Positions 52,480 through 61,431 of a DNA stretch of 64,000 bases are shown here, one piece after another (position 1 is the stretch's first letter; each line of letters begins with the position of its first letter). A program made the position numbers and the translations under genes. Below the pieces are notes generated by a model. That model was given only the letters and a program-made list of their open reading frames with translations. It was not told where the DNA came from and did no database searches. The stretch covers positions 1,178,001 to 1,242,000 of the forward strand of contig NZ_CP108494.1 of assembly GCF_041435435.1 (NCBI RefSeq), given 5' to 3'. The stretch comes from Streptomyces sp. NBC_01241 (GTDB taxonomy: Bacteria > Actinomycetota > Actinomycetes > Streptomycetales > Streptomycetaceae).

Positions 52480-54057
52480 TTACGGCTTGGGGGTGGCGTG
52501 CGGGGCGCACGTCACGTCGTCGCGGTCGGTGCTGCCCGTGAGCAGGTAGGCGTCCACCCGCTCGTTGATGCAGGGGTTGACCAGACCGGTGACACCGTGC
52601 GAACCGGCGTCCCGTTCCGTGATGAGGCGCGAGCCCTTGAAGCGCTTGTGCAGTTCGACGGCGCCCTGGTACGGGGTGGCGGCGTCACGCGTGGACTGCA
52701 CGATCAGCACCGGGGGCAGGCCCTTGCCGGTCTTGACGTTCACCGGGTTCTGCTGCTTGGCCGACCATGTCGCACAGGGCAGGTTCATCCAGGCGTTGGC
52801 CCAGGTCATGAACGGGTAGTCCTTGTGCAGCCGGGTGTTGTCGTGGTCCCACTTCTGCCAGCTGGTGGGCCATTTGGCGTCAGTGCACTCGACGGCCGTG
52901 TACACGGCGTTGCCGTTCTCCGAGGAGATGTTCCCCGCGGTGTCCGACATGTCCGGGGCCGCCGCGTCGACCAGGGCCTGGGTGTCGCCACCCAGGTAGT
53001 CGCTCCAGGTCTGGGCGACGAGTGCCCAGGTGGAGTCGTAGTACGGCGCGTTCTGGAAGAAGCCGATGAGTTCGGCGGGGCCGACGACGCCACCGATCGG
53101 CTTCTTCTTGGCACTGGCGCGCAGCTTCAGCCACGCCTGCTCGACCTTCTCGGGGGTGTTGCCGATGTGGAAGGCGGAGTCGTTCTTGGCGACCCATGCC
53201 TTCCAGTCGTCCCAGCGCTTCTGGAAGGCGATGTCCTGATTGAGGTTGGCCTGGTACCAGATGTTGTCCTTCGACGGGTCGACGACACTGTCGACGACCA
53301 TGCGGCGGACGTGGGTCGGGAAGAGTGTGCCGTAGACCGCGCCGAGGTAGGTGCCGTAGGAGACGCCCAGGTAGTTGAGCTTCTTCTCACCGAGCGCGGC
53401 GCGGATGACGTCCAGGTCGCGTGCGGTGTTCGGCGTGGTCATGTGCGGCAGCATGTCGCCGCTGCGTTCGGCGCAGCCGTCCGCGTACTCGGCTGCGAGC
53501 TTGCGCTGGGCACGCTTGTCGGCTTCGGAGTCGGGTACGGGGTCGGCCTTCGGGGCCTTGACGTACTCCTGGGGGTCGACGCACGAGATCGGCGCGGAGT
53601 GGCCGACGCCCCGCGGGTCGAAGCCCACGAAGTCGTAGGCCTTCGCCGTGTTCGCCCAGAGGGGGTTCTTGTTGGTGATCCGGGTCGGGAACCGCAGCCC
53701 CGAACCGCCGGGGCCGCCCGGGTTGTAGAGCAGGGCGCCCTGTCGCTCGTCCTTGGTGCCGGTGCCGACGTGCCGGTCGACGGCGAGCTTGATCTGCTTG
53801 CCGTCGGGCCTGGCGTAGTCGAGCGGCACGGTCACCCAGCCGCACTGGATCGGCTTGGCCAGGGCCCAGTCGGCCGGACAGTCCTTCCAGTCGATGCCGG
53901 AGCTGGCTGCCCGGGCCGCGGCGAGCTCGACACCATACGCCTCGGAACCTTGGTGGTGACGGCTTTCGGCGGTGGCCGCCGGGGCGGATATCGCGCCCGC
54001 GATGAGCGTGCCCGCGATCAGAGCGCCGGCCGAGCCGAGCACTGCTGTGCGTCTCAA
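52480..54057 (-). CDS. Secreted alpha/beta hydrolase, tripeptidyl aminopeptidase type
   Basis: A 525-residue exported peptidase of the Tap/SlpD/SlpE group. The signal peptide is VLGSAGALIAGTLIAGAISA. The catalytic serine is in NYLGVSYGTYLGAVYG, the oxyanion region in LLYNPGGPGGSGLRFP, the aspartate in VQSTRDAATPYQGA and the histidine in DAGSHGVTGL. These enzymes remove tripeptides or process secreted precursors. A TTG start is proposed at 54057 because GGGGGAGG lies 7 bases upstream and the family normally starts at MRRTAVLG; an ATG at 54087 is the alternative. Confidence 0.9.
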   Translation of the reverse strand: MRRTAVLGSAGALIAGTLIAGAISAPAATAESRHHQGSEAYGVELAAARAASSGIDWKDCPADWALAKPIQCGWVTVPLDYARPDGKQIKLAVDRHVGTGTKDERQGALLYNPGGPGGSGLRFPTRITNKNPLWANTAKAYDFVGFDPRGVGHSAPISCVDPQEYVKAPKADPVPDSEADKRAQRKLAAEYADGCAERSGDMLPHMTTPNTARDLDVIRAALGEKKLNYLGVSYGTYLGAVYGTLFPTHVRRMVVDSVVDPSKDNIWYQANLNQDIAFQKRWDDWKAWVAKNDSAFHIGNTPEKVEQAWLKLRASAKKKPIGGVVGPAELIGFFQNAPYYDSTWALVAQTWSDYLGGDTQALVDAAAPDMSDTAGNISSENGNAVYTAVECTDAKWPTSWQKWDHDNTRLHKDYPFMTWANAWMNLPCATWSAKQQNPVNVKTGKGLPPVLIVQSTRDAATPYQGAVELHKRFKGSRLITERDAGSHGVTGLVNPCINERVDAYLLTGSTDRDDVTCAPHATPKP

Positions 54058-54214
54058 GTGGAGCCTCCCCCATATGTGAAGCGCCACCGGTGGCGGCGCG
54101 TTTCATTCGGGACCTCCCGCGGATCCTGTCGTCTGTGAGGTTCCTGAGAACAGGCCGCACACCCACTTCTTTACCGAATCGATAACCGGACATCCGTGTC
54201 CCGCTGAGCGGAGT

Positions 54215-54885
54215 TCAGCCTGCCGAGGTGTGGAGTACGTCGTTCAGAGCCTCGTCCAGGGCCCTGCGCAGCAGGCGAGCGTCGGGGGCGACCGCGGTCA
54301 CCAGCACACCCGGACCGGCGAGCGGGGTGAGGACTGCCGTTGGTCCCAGCAGGCGCGCTTCGGGACATTTCTCGTTGAACGCCGGGTCTACGACGAGGAG
54401 TTGACCGACGACTCGATGGCCGCCCAGTACGGCCGCGCCGTCCCGTCCTTGGGGTGCTCCCGGCCCGTACGCGACCTGCTGGTCGATCAACGGACGGCCG
54501 GCGCGACGCACGGTGAGGCGACTGGTGAGGGTGCCGGTCCTCTCGCCGTGCCGGCCGAGGATCTGCTCCTCGCGCAGCACCAGCCTTGCGGTGGGGGCGA
54601 GTTCGACGCGCGTGGTCATGCGCAGGGCACTGCTGTGCGCCGAGACGAGTTGCTCCGGCGGCCGGCAGAGCCCGGCCCGCTCCCCCACGCTCAACTCGAT
54701 GTCATACGTGGCGGGTTCGGCCCCGGCCCCGGCCCCGGCAGGGCGATGGTCGCCGCCACCGAGCCGACGGTGAGCCGGGCGCCGTCCCCGACCCACGCCT
54801 CTACGGCGAGCCGGTCGCCGTAGAGCGGTGCGCTCATGACTCCGACGACGGTGACCCGGGCGTACGGGCCGTTTCCGGCCCGGGT
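54215..54885 (-). pseudogene. ureD: ureD, frameshifted in a G-rich repeat
   Basis: The urease accessory protein is encoded in two frames. The N-terminal part runs [20 protein letters not shown] to [10 protein letters not shown]. At three tandem GGCCCC units (54719-54736, plus strand) the frame must shift by one base to continue as [35 protein letters not shown] and VAPDARLLRRALDEALNDVL, ending at 54215. The expected first ~25 residues are absent, because a ureB tail is joined directly upstream. UreD helps insert nickel into urease. Confidence 0.75.
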
Positions 54886-55011
54886 CGGCAGACCGGGGAC
54901 GATGCGCCGTCCGGCGAGGGGGACGAGTTCGACGTCGACGGGTATGCCGGGTTCGAAGCGCACGGCCGTTCCGGCGGCGACGTTGAGACGCAGACCGTGG
55001 GCGGCCGCACC
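54886..55011 (-). pseudogene. ureB: ureB C-terminal fragment joined to ureD
   Basis: About 42 codons read [20 protein letters not shown] and [16 protein letters not shown], the typical end of the urease beta subunit (or of an actinobacterial gamma/beta fusion). It continues in frame into UreD sequence with no stop, implying one deletion that removed the ureB stop, ureC, ureF, ureG and the ureD start. Confidence 0.65.
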
Positions 55012-55111
55012 ACACACCCCGCCCGCGAACAGCCCACGCAGCATCCGGCCGAGCGGCACATCGGGGGCCGGTGCCCCGGAGCCACCCTGGCAGCCCGGCC
55101 CCCGTTCAGGC

Positions 55112-55160
55112 ATGCCGCAGCGCCCCCGAAGCCCCGCCACGGCCGGGGGCGCTGCGGCAT
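55112..55160 (-). terminator. Terminator after the Phd antitoxin gene
   Basis: ATGCCGCAGCGCCCCCG pairs with its perfect 17-base complement across a 15-base loop, between the phd stop and the urease remnant. Confidence 0.8.
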
Positions 55161-55240
55161 TCCAGGTCGCGGGTCGTCGGCGGCACCCTCAGGCGCCGAG
55201 CCCAGGCTGCGCGCTCAGGCGTCAGGCCCGGACGCCGCAC

Positions 55241-55525
55241 TCAGGCGCCGGGCTCGGAATGCCCCCGGTGTTCCGCCGCGATGCCGAAACGCCTCCGTTC
55301 GCCGGGAGCGGACACGGAGGAGCCGATCGAGGAGACCGAGCTGATCACCTGCTCCTCGTCCGCCACCCCTCCGTTTTCGAGTCGCTCCAGGTCAGCGGCC
55401 GAAACGAGCGCCACGAGGGGCTTGCCGTGCCGCGTCACGACCACTCGCTCGCCGCCGTAGACGACGCGGTTGATCAGTTCGGCGAGCTCAGCTCGGGCTT
55501 GCGTCACCGGAATCTCGTAGGCCAT
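55241..55525 (-). CDS. Phd/YefM family antitoxin
   Basis: A 94-residue protein. AYEIPVTQARAELAELINRV then VVYGGERVVVTRHGKPLVAL is the classic Phd DNA-binding and dimerisation domain. The C-terminus (about residues 55-94) is Ser/Glu/Gly-rich and would contact a toxin. No RelE/YoeB/Doc toxin is found next to it on either strand, so it appears orphan. TAGGCT lies exactly 7 bases before the ATG, suggesting leaderless transcription. Confidence 0.85.
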   Translation of the reverse strand: MAYEIPVTQARAELAELINRVVYGGERVVVTRHGKPLVALVSAADLERLENGGVADEEQVISSVSSIGSSVSAPGERRRFGIAAEHRGHSEPGA

Positions 55526-55866
55526 GCTCCCTAGCCTATGTAATGTCCACCTGGTCCGCCGTGGTCCGTAGCGACAGCGATTATCCAGGTCAGAGGCTCT
55601 CGCGTGCTCCCGTGCGCTCTCGTTTGTGAGAGATGTGTGAGACGAGGCGAGACCAAGAGTTTTCTGGTAGCCCTGGATCTTGGCGGGTCTCAGCTTGACT
55701 CTGTCGGAGATCTTGGAATCAGCGGTGTCAACCACCGCTGCTTCTCCAGGACTTCGGCCGGTGGATTTTGTGCTGGTCCAGGAAAGTCTCATCACAGTCG
55801 TGTCCGTCCGCCGGGCCGGTGCGCGCGAGCCCATTCCCTGCGCGCGGAAGGAACAACCCGGCCACC

Positions 55867-56423
55867 ATGGCACAGCCCATCGAGGTGATCGGCGGGATCG
55901 ACACCACCCTGACTTCCACCAGGCCGCCGTCATCGACACCATCGGCCGGCACCTTTGGCCAAGCGCTACCGGCACCTGAGCGAAGAGATAGCAGACGCGG
56001 ACGCCGATCTGCACGTTCTGATCGCCCGCACTGCCCCCGGCCTGCTCGCGCTGCCAGGCGTTGGGACCGAGACCGCCGGGCAATTGCTGGTCACCGCCGG
56101 GGACAACCCCCGACAGGCTCGTCTCGGAGGCATCCTTCGCCCACCTGTGCGCTGCCGCACCTGAGCCAGCCTCTTCCGGGCGCACTGACCGCCATCGACT
56201 CAACCGTGGCGGTGACCGCCAGGCCAACCGAGCGCTGCACACAATCGTGCTGGTCCGCATGCGCCACGCCCCACGCACACGTGACTACGTCGCACGACGC
56301 ACTCTCGAAGGGCTCAAGACGAAGGACACCTTCAGATGCCTCAAGCGCTTCGTCGCGCGAGAGGTCTACCACCACGTCACGAGCACATTCAGCAGCGCAC
56401 GATCGACGTCCCCAGCGACTTGA
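55867..56423 (+). pseudogene. IS110-family transposase remnant
   Basis: Fragments of an IS110 transposase occur in order across several frames: MAQPIEVIGGIDT at 55867, HPDFHQAAVIDTIGRHL, RYRHLSEEIADADADLHVLI, APGLLALPGVGTETAGQLL, RHRLNRGGDRQANRALHTIV and a C-terminal TRDYVARRTLEGLKTKDTFR. At least three frameshifts separate them and the N-terminal DEDD core is mostly deleted. It is inactive. Confidence 0.75.
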
Positions 56424-56500
56424 CGATCTATAGGAGCTTCAGGGTCAAGCTCAGGCAGCAGCCGGTCACGGCGCGGGCCCCTGCCCTTGGTCACGCCTGA

Positions 56501-56989
56501 TCAGGCGACAGGGCATTTCTGAAGTGGAGTCATCCCCTTCTGCGTTCCGCCCTCGGTATCCGCCTGGAACAGGAAGGAGTAGCAGCGGTAGGTCCGAGAG
56601 TACGAGGAGCCGAACATGCTGGTCTCCTCGTATGTCTCGAAGAACTGGACGATGGTGGTCAGTGAATCGTCCGACGGTGTGTAGGAGAGGAGCGTGCCAT
56701 CATGCTGTTGCGCGATACCGCGCGTCCGCACCTCGCTCGGATGGTGGTCTTTCGCTTCGTCCAGCATGTCGCCCGCGTACGACCGGGCCTGGCTCGCCAC
56801 CCGGCGCAGCGCTTGTTGCTCATTGCGCTCGTTGGCGCGGTCCTGGCGGTTGGCCAGGACCAAGAGCGTCGCTGCGATGAGCACCACCACGACCATGGGC
56901 GCCATGAGGGCGACCAGGCAGCCACGGGCTGGTGCTCCGTCGCGGCCGGACCGCGACGGAGCACCGACATGGGAGGGACCCGGGCTCAC
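56501..56989 (-). CDS. Single-pass membrane protein of unknown function
   Basis: A 162-residue protein: a short polar N-terminus, one membrane helix (CLVALMAPMVVVVLIAATLL, about residues 24-43), a charged helix RQDRANERNEQQALRRVASQ, and an exported domain ending RTYRCYSFLFQADTEGG and LQKCPVA with two cysteines. No family recognised. Its GTG overlaps the stop of the upstream SGNH remnant as GTGA, so it was the second gene of an operon. With the first gene truncated, its expression is uncertain. Confidence 0.6.
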   Translation of the reverse strand: MSPGPSHVGAPSRSGRDGAPARGCLVALMAPMVVVVLIAATLLVLANRQDRANERNEQQALRRVASQARSYAGDMLDEAKDHHPSEVRTRGIAQQHDGTLLSYTPSDDSLTTIVQFFETYEETSMFGSSYSRTYRCYSFLFQADTEGGTQKGMTPLQKCPVA

Positions 56990-57540
56990 TGGTCCTCTTG
57001 CTTGAGCGCAGCGGGACCGAGCGTCATGAACGCCTGCGCGTAGGCGGTCGTGCCGGTCTTGTTCGGATGGTAGCTCTCGTGACTAAGGCAGGTGTCTCCC
57101 CAGAACCACCAGCAGAGCTGCGTGGCGTCGTCGCCGTGGTGGAAGTCGCCGTCACCGTACGGTCCGGCCACGACCCCGTTGATACCTTCCGTCGGGTCGC
57201 AGATGCGCTTCCCCTCGAACGCCGATTGCGGAGACCGGTATCGCACGCCGTCCGCACTCATGGAGTTCGCCAACTCGCGTTGCTTGTCCTCGAAGTACTG
57301 GGCCATGTCGTTCAGGATGACACGCTGAGACGCGCTCACCAGCGTCGAGATCGTCGCCTTCGACGCCCGGTCGTGGATCTGCTCCAACGCCGTTCTGGTC
57401 TCATTCACGGCTGCGTTGATGTCCGCCTTCATCGAGGCTTCGGAGGGACATCCGCTGACAACGCAGTCCTGGATCTTCTTGTCGAAGCGAGCGTCGTTGC
57501 CGCCTCGCCCATGGCGACGACCATGTCCGTCCAGCTGGAA
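56986..57540 (-). pseudogene. Truncated SGNH/GDSL hydrolase
   Basis: The C-terminal part of a secreted SGNH hydrolase. Block III GGNDARFDKKIQDC is near 57500, a helical middle follows, and the end has the catalytic Asp/His block CLSHESYHPNKTGTTAYAQA. Just upstream, TDMVVAMG reads in another frame, indicating a small indel before GGND. Beyond about 57540 the sequence becomes an RHS gene on the other strand, so blocks I and II are lost by rearrangement. Confidence 0.65.
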
Positions 57541-57546
57541 CTGGAG

Positions 57547-58209
57547 ACCACCACCGCCAGAGTCCACCGTTACGACGAGTACGGCAACCCGCTGGACGCC
57601 ACTGCCGCCGCAGCGGAGTACGGATCCCTGGGCGCCTACCAGCGCGCCACCGACGGCCTGGCTGGATACACCCTGATGGGTGTCCGCGTCTACGATCCGA
57701 CCACCGGCCGCTTCCTCCAGGCCGACCCGGTCTACGGCGGCAACGCCGACGCCTACGTCTACCCCGCCGATCCGATCACGCAACTGGATACCAGCGGGAG
57801 TCGACTGAACTATCGCGATCAGCAAAAGGCGACAAAAAAACTACACGCTATATCTCAGGCGATCCTGCACCGGGCATTCCAAGTGCAGTCTCACCTGGCG
57901 CCTGAAGCTGAAGAGCATATGGAAGAAGTACGGCTCCGTGAAATTGGTGTTCAGCATCACCATTCCAGGGAAGCGAATTGTGACAAATCAGAGCTACGGC
58001 CACGCGGAGGCAGGGGATTACTTCTTCCACACCTCCTGGGGGTTCCGAACGGGAGAAGCAGGACGGAGGCGGAGCGAGGAAAGTACAGCGTCCTCGGGTT
58101 CACGAGATGGTTCGACTGGACGGACAATGTTGAATGGTCTGGCACCGTCACTGTCCAGAACATTTGTGTGAAGAACCCGAGGCTGAGCATTTACGCACTG
58201 TTCACCTGA
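57547..58209 (+). pseudogene. RHS repeat-associated core fragment with a variable C-terminal tip
   Basis: The fragment begins RVHRYDEYGNPLDATAAAAE and continues YTLMGVRVYDPTTGRFLQAD and ADAYVYPADPITQLDTSG, the end of the RHS core where polymorphic toxin tips are attached. Base composition then drops sharply and an A7 run occurs at 57834-57840. The tip reads in one frame as KKLHAISQAILHR to KYSVLGFTRWFDWTDNVEWS. A second frame has equally protein-like text (WRLKLKSIWKKYGSVKLVFS, GDYFFHTSWGFRTGE), so a frameshift in the tip is likely. The rest of the RHS gene is missing. Toxin activity unknown. Confidence 0.6.
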
Positions 58210-58240
58210 GGATCTTCAGTTCGATTCAGGTGATTACGTG

Positions 58241-58285
58241 AAATAGCATATCGCCGGAAGGGATCCTTCCGGCGATATGCTATTT
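58241..58285. terminator. Long hairpin between RHS tip and the candidate immunity gene
   Basis: AAATAGCATATCGCCGGAAGG pairs over 21 bases with its complement around a 3-base loop, followed by T and C. An apparent ATG at 58277 lies inside this stem, so it is not a likely start for the next gene. Confidence 0.85.
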
Positions 58286-58333
58286 TCTGGGGCGAACTTT
58301 CAACAGGTGAATCCAATCGGAAGGCTGGCGAGA

Positions 58334-58903
58334 GTGTCGAACTTTCTGGACTGGCGGAACAGGATGCTGCAAGCCGTCTGGCGACAAGGGGAGTCCATGT
58401 CGGAGGAGGTGCTGGCGTGGATGTCCGAGGTGCATGATGAATTCGGGGAAATTTCCGGAGATGAATTCTGCGAACTCTGGACCACGCGAACCTTCTCCAT
58501 GGCGAGATCAGCCTTCGAGGTGATCCAAAAATCGGTATTTGATGAAACAGAGAAAAGGGTTGCCGGGGAGGAGTTTTGTTACGTCAATTATTTTCGCGAC
58601 CCGGAATTTGGGCCGGTCGGTGTGGTTCGCTTCAAGTCTGCAGAAGTCTCGACGCCGAACTGGGCAGAAGTCCTGGGTGTCATGGCGGAAGGGGTGCAGG
58701 AATTTGTTATGGATTATTATGTCACGGTCTGGCCCGTCTGTGGCCGCCACTCCTTCGGTCTGCACGTGGATTATTTCCGTGAGACTGCAGTTTGGAAATG
58801 TAATGGAGGGCCTGCAGGTGGTCACGTGGTAAGGGCGCTTGGTCCTTCGATCCGGCTGTGGATCGTGGCGGATGACGACGTGAGAGGGCGGCATGTGAGT
58901 TGA
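58334..58903 (+). CDS. Candidate immunity protein of the RHS tip
   Basis: A 189-residue soluble protein starting VSNFLDWRNRMLQAVWRQGE, acidic (SEEVLAWMSEVHDEFGEISG) and rich in aromatics (YVNYFRDPEFGPVGVVRF, VMDYYVTVWPVCGRHSFGLH). No family recognised. The GTG at 58334 follows GGAAGG by 9 bases, whereas the longer ATG frame starts inside the terminator. GC content is visibly lower than that of neighbours. Its place directly after an RHS tip is where the cognate immunity gene of a polymorphic toxin is found; that role is inference. Confidence 0.55.
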   Translation: MSNFLDWRNRMLQAVWRQGESMSEEVLAWMSEVHDEFGEISGDEFCELWTTRTFSMARSAFEVIQKSVFDETEKRVAGEEFCYVNYFRDPEFGPVGVVRFKSAEVSTPNWAEVLGVMAEGVQEFVMDYYVTVWPVCGRHSFGLHVDYFRETAVWKCNGGPAGGHVVRALGPSIRLWIVADDDVRGRHVS

Positions 58904-59155
58904 CATATGTTTTGCCGCCCAGCAGAACTTGGAGGTTGGCCATGTAGGTGGTTGATGGAAGTTCCCCCAAGGCCGGGTCGTTAGCCTCGATCGTTCATGA
59001 GTCCTCGTCGGTTCGCTGACGGGAGCTTCGTGCTTGCGAGGTGCGGTCTTTTCGGGGTTGGGGCAGGTTGGCGGCCCGGCTGTCGCGTCGGGTGGGCGCC
59101 GGGTTCCACTTTCCGGTGCGGTGATGCGGATCGTTGGGGCGGCCGGTGTGGCTGG

Positions 59156-59815
59156 TCAGCCGGGGCTCGGCAGGGCATTGAGCCGGTCGATTGCCTGGAT
59201 GACTTCGTTGGTCCAGGGCCATCGTGTGGTGAAGCGGAGCCAGCGGCGGCGGCCGGTGGTGACGAGGTGGGCGGCGGCGGAGAACAGCCTCAGGCGGAGC
59301 CTCTTGGGTTCCCAGCGGCGCGTTTCTGTGGTCAGGGCGAGCATCGGCATCCAGGCGAGGAGGTCGAGTGCGAGGGAGACGATCTCCAGCCAGATCTGGT
59401 TCTGTGCGGTGTCGTGCAGAGGCAGGTTGCGCAGGCCGGTGTCGCGGGCGTTTCGGATGCGGTCCTCGCAGCGTGCCCGGCGGCGGTGACGCAGTTCGAG
59501 GTCGGCGAGCTGTCCGCCTTTGGTGTTGGTTGCGAAGCAGGTGAGCCGTAGTCCGTCGAGGTCGGTGAACCGCAACTGTGCGCCGGGATGGCAGTCCCCG
59601 CCCAGAGCCGTCGCGAGCGCGACATCCAGCAAGACCTTGCCCGGATCGTGCACCGCCCGCGGCTTGCGCCACGGCGCCAACGCCGTCGATATCGCGGTGT
59701 CCAGGCCCAACTTGCGGACCGTCTCGACCAGCAGCACCGCCCCGGCCTGCGAGACCGCCCCGCTGCCACCGCCCTCGACGCGGACACGCGGGTACAACCC
59801 GATACGCTTACTCAC
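59156..59815 (-). mobile_element. IS1380-type transposase with internal deletion
   Basis: A 219-residue frame with an authentic transposase start (RIGLYPRVRVEGGGSGAVSQ, VLLDVALATALGGD) and authentic end (RIRNARDTGLRNLPLHDTAQ, WLEIVSLALDLLAWMPML, EPKRLRLRLFSAAAHLVTTG). Full-length IS1380 transposases are roughly twice this length; the central DDE catalytic part is missing between LADLELRHRRR and the preceding block. GGAGAGTGCT (59818) and AGCACTCTCC (59881) form an inverted repeat just upstream. Non-autonomous or dead. The 252 bases 58904-59155 contain its tail and no gene. Confidence 0.7.
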
Positions 59816-59944
59816 CTGGAGAGTGCTTCTTCCCGTGCAGCCAAAAGGACCCTAGACAAGTCCCATCGTTGCAGGTCAGGAGCACTCTCCGCTTATTTGA
59901 TCAAGCATCGGACAACCCACCTCGTGAAAGCCCGAGGTTAAGGG

Positions 59945-61415
59945 CAATACCGGTAACTTACAGAGATTCTGCTCGTTGTTGTTGGTATGCCAAGAGCGGG
60001 CCAACTGAAGTCATCTGGTGAGCGGTTGTCGGACCGAGTTGCGGTCGGAGTGCTGACGCAGGCGTTTCCTCGGTCGCTGGTGGACGAGGTACTGGTGGAG
60101 ACGGGCCGGATGCAACTGCGGAACCGGTTGCTGCCGGCCCGGTTGGTGGTCTATTTCGTGCTGGCGATGTGTTTGTTCTCCGGGCAGAGCTATGAGGAAG
60201 TCGCCCGGCTGCTGACAGCTGGTCTGCAGGACGAGCGGCGTTGGCGTGGGACGTGGGTGGTGCCGAGTACGGCTGCGATCTGGAAAGCCAGGTCCCGGCT
60301 GGGTGTGGCGCCTCTGCGGCGGCTGTTCGCGCGCGTGTGCTGTCCGGTCGCCACACCCGACACGCAGGGCGCCTTCTACGGCGTCTGGCGGCTGACCGCG
60401 ATCGACGGCACCACGTTTGACCTGCCGGACACGAAAGCGAACATGGAAGCGTTCGGCCGCCCGCCCCGCTCCGGGCGGGGCGAACTTGAGGTCGGCCGCC
60501 CGCAGTTGCGCATGGTCGGCCTGGTGGAATGCGGCACCCACGTCGTTTTCGACGCTGCGGTCGGAGGTCTGCGCGCCGGAGAGCAGACACTGGCCCGGGC
60601 GGTGCTGGGGTCCCTGCGGCCGGGGATGCTGCTCCTGGCCGACCGCGGTTTCTACGGCGTGGACCTGTGGTGCAAAGCGGCAGCCACCGGGGCGGACCTG
60701 TTGTGGCGCGTGCGCAAGGACCTGGTGCTGCCGGTGGTGGAGCAACTGCCGGACGGCTCCTACCTCACCGAAATTTTCGATCGGAGCGACATCCACCACA
60801 CTCGTCGTGGGGTGCGGGTGCGCGCGGTGGAGTACACCATCGCCGGCCACGAGGGTGTCTACCGGCTCCTCACCACCATCCTCGACCCGTCCATGGCCCC
60901 AGCCGCGGAACTGGCAGCCCTTTACGCCCAGCGATGGGAGTTCGAGTCCACCCTCGATGAGATCAAGACCCACCTCGGCGGGTCGCACCTGGTGCTGCGT
61001 TCACAACACCCTGACGGAGCCGAGCAGGAACTTTACGGCTTCCTGCTCGTCCACCACGCTATCCGGCACCTGATGCACCAGGCCGCGAACCAAGCCGGTC
61101 AGGATCCCGACCGCATCTCCTTCATCCGTTCAGTGCGCGTCGTGCGCCGCCAGGTCACCGACCAGGCGGCATTTTCCCCCGGCAGACTCACCCGCGCGGT
61201 CAAAGCGACCCACGCTGAACTCATCGAGCGTCTCCTGCCACCGCGACGCCGCAGATCCAACCCCCGCGTCATCAAACGCAAAGTCCTCGCCTGGCCCCTC
61301 AAACGCGCCGCCCACCGTGTTACGGACCGTCCAGCTATCCCGACTCTCACCATCGTCAACGCCACCAAACCCAAACGGGTCAAGCGGACCAAAGCGCCCT
61401 AAGTTACCGGTATTG
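59945..61415 (+). mobile_element. Complete IS4-family insertion sequence, 1471 bp
   Basis: The ends are perfect 16-base inverted repeats: CAATACCGGTAACTTA at 59945-59960 and its complement at 61400-61415. The 10-base target duplication AGGTTAAGGG is identical on both sides (59935-59944 and 61416-61425). One intact transposase gene fills the element. Identical ends and duplication argue for a recent insertion. Confidence 0.93.
59987..61402 (+). CDS. IS4-family transposase
   Basis: A 471-residue DDE transposase, intact. N-terminal IS4 domain: VLVETGRMQLRNRLLPARLV and LFSGQSYEEVARLL. Catalytic aspartates are in RLTAIDGTTFDLPDT and MLLLADRGFYGVDLW, and the YREK-type glutamate is in LYAQRWEFESTLDEIKTHLG. 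A basic C-terminus follows. The TAA stop overlaps the right inverted repeat. No ribosome binding site is obvious. Confidence 0.95.
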   Translation: MPRAGQLKSSGERLSDRVAVGVLTQAFPRSLVDEVLVETGRMQLRNRLLPARLVVYFVLAMCLFSGQSYEEVARLLTAGLQDERRWRGTWVVPSTAAIWKARSRLGVAPLRRLFARVCCPVATPDTQGAFYGVWRLTAIDGTTFDLPDTKANMEAFGRPPRSGRGELEVGRPQLRMVGLVECGTHVVFDAAVGGLRAGEQTLARAVLGSLRPGMLLLADRGFYGVDLWCKAAATGADLLWRVRKDLVLPVVEQLPDGSYLTEIFDRSDIHHTRRGVRVRAVEYTIAGHEGVYRLLTTILDPSMAPAAELAALYAQRWEFESTLDEIKTHLGGSHLVLRSQHPDGAEQELYGFLLVHHAIRHLMHQAANQAGQDPDRISFIRSVRVVRRQVTDQAAFSPGRLTRAVKATHAELIERLLPPRRRRSNPRVIKRKVLAWPLKRAAHRVTDRPAIPTLTIVNATKPKRVKRTKAP

Positions 61416-61431
61416 AGGTTAAGGGGGGTAC

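Noticed and set aside
58277..58333. ATG 57 bases upstream as the start of the low-GC ORF
   Set aside because: The ATG lies inside the 21-base terminator stem; the GTG at 58334 has a proper ribosome binding site.
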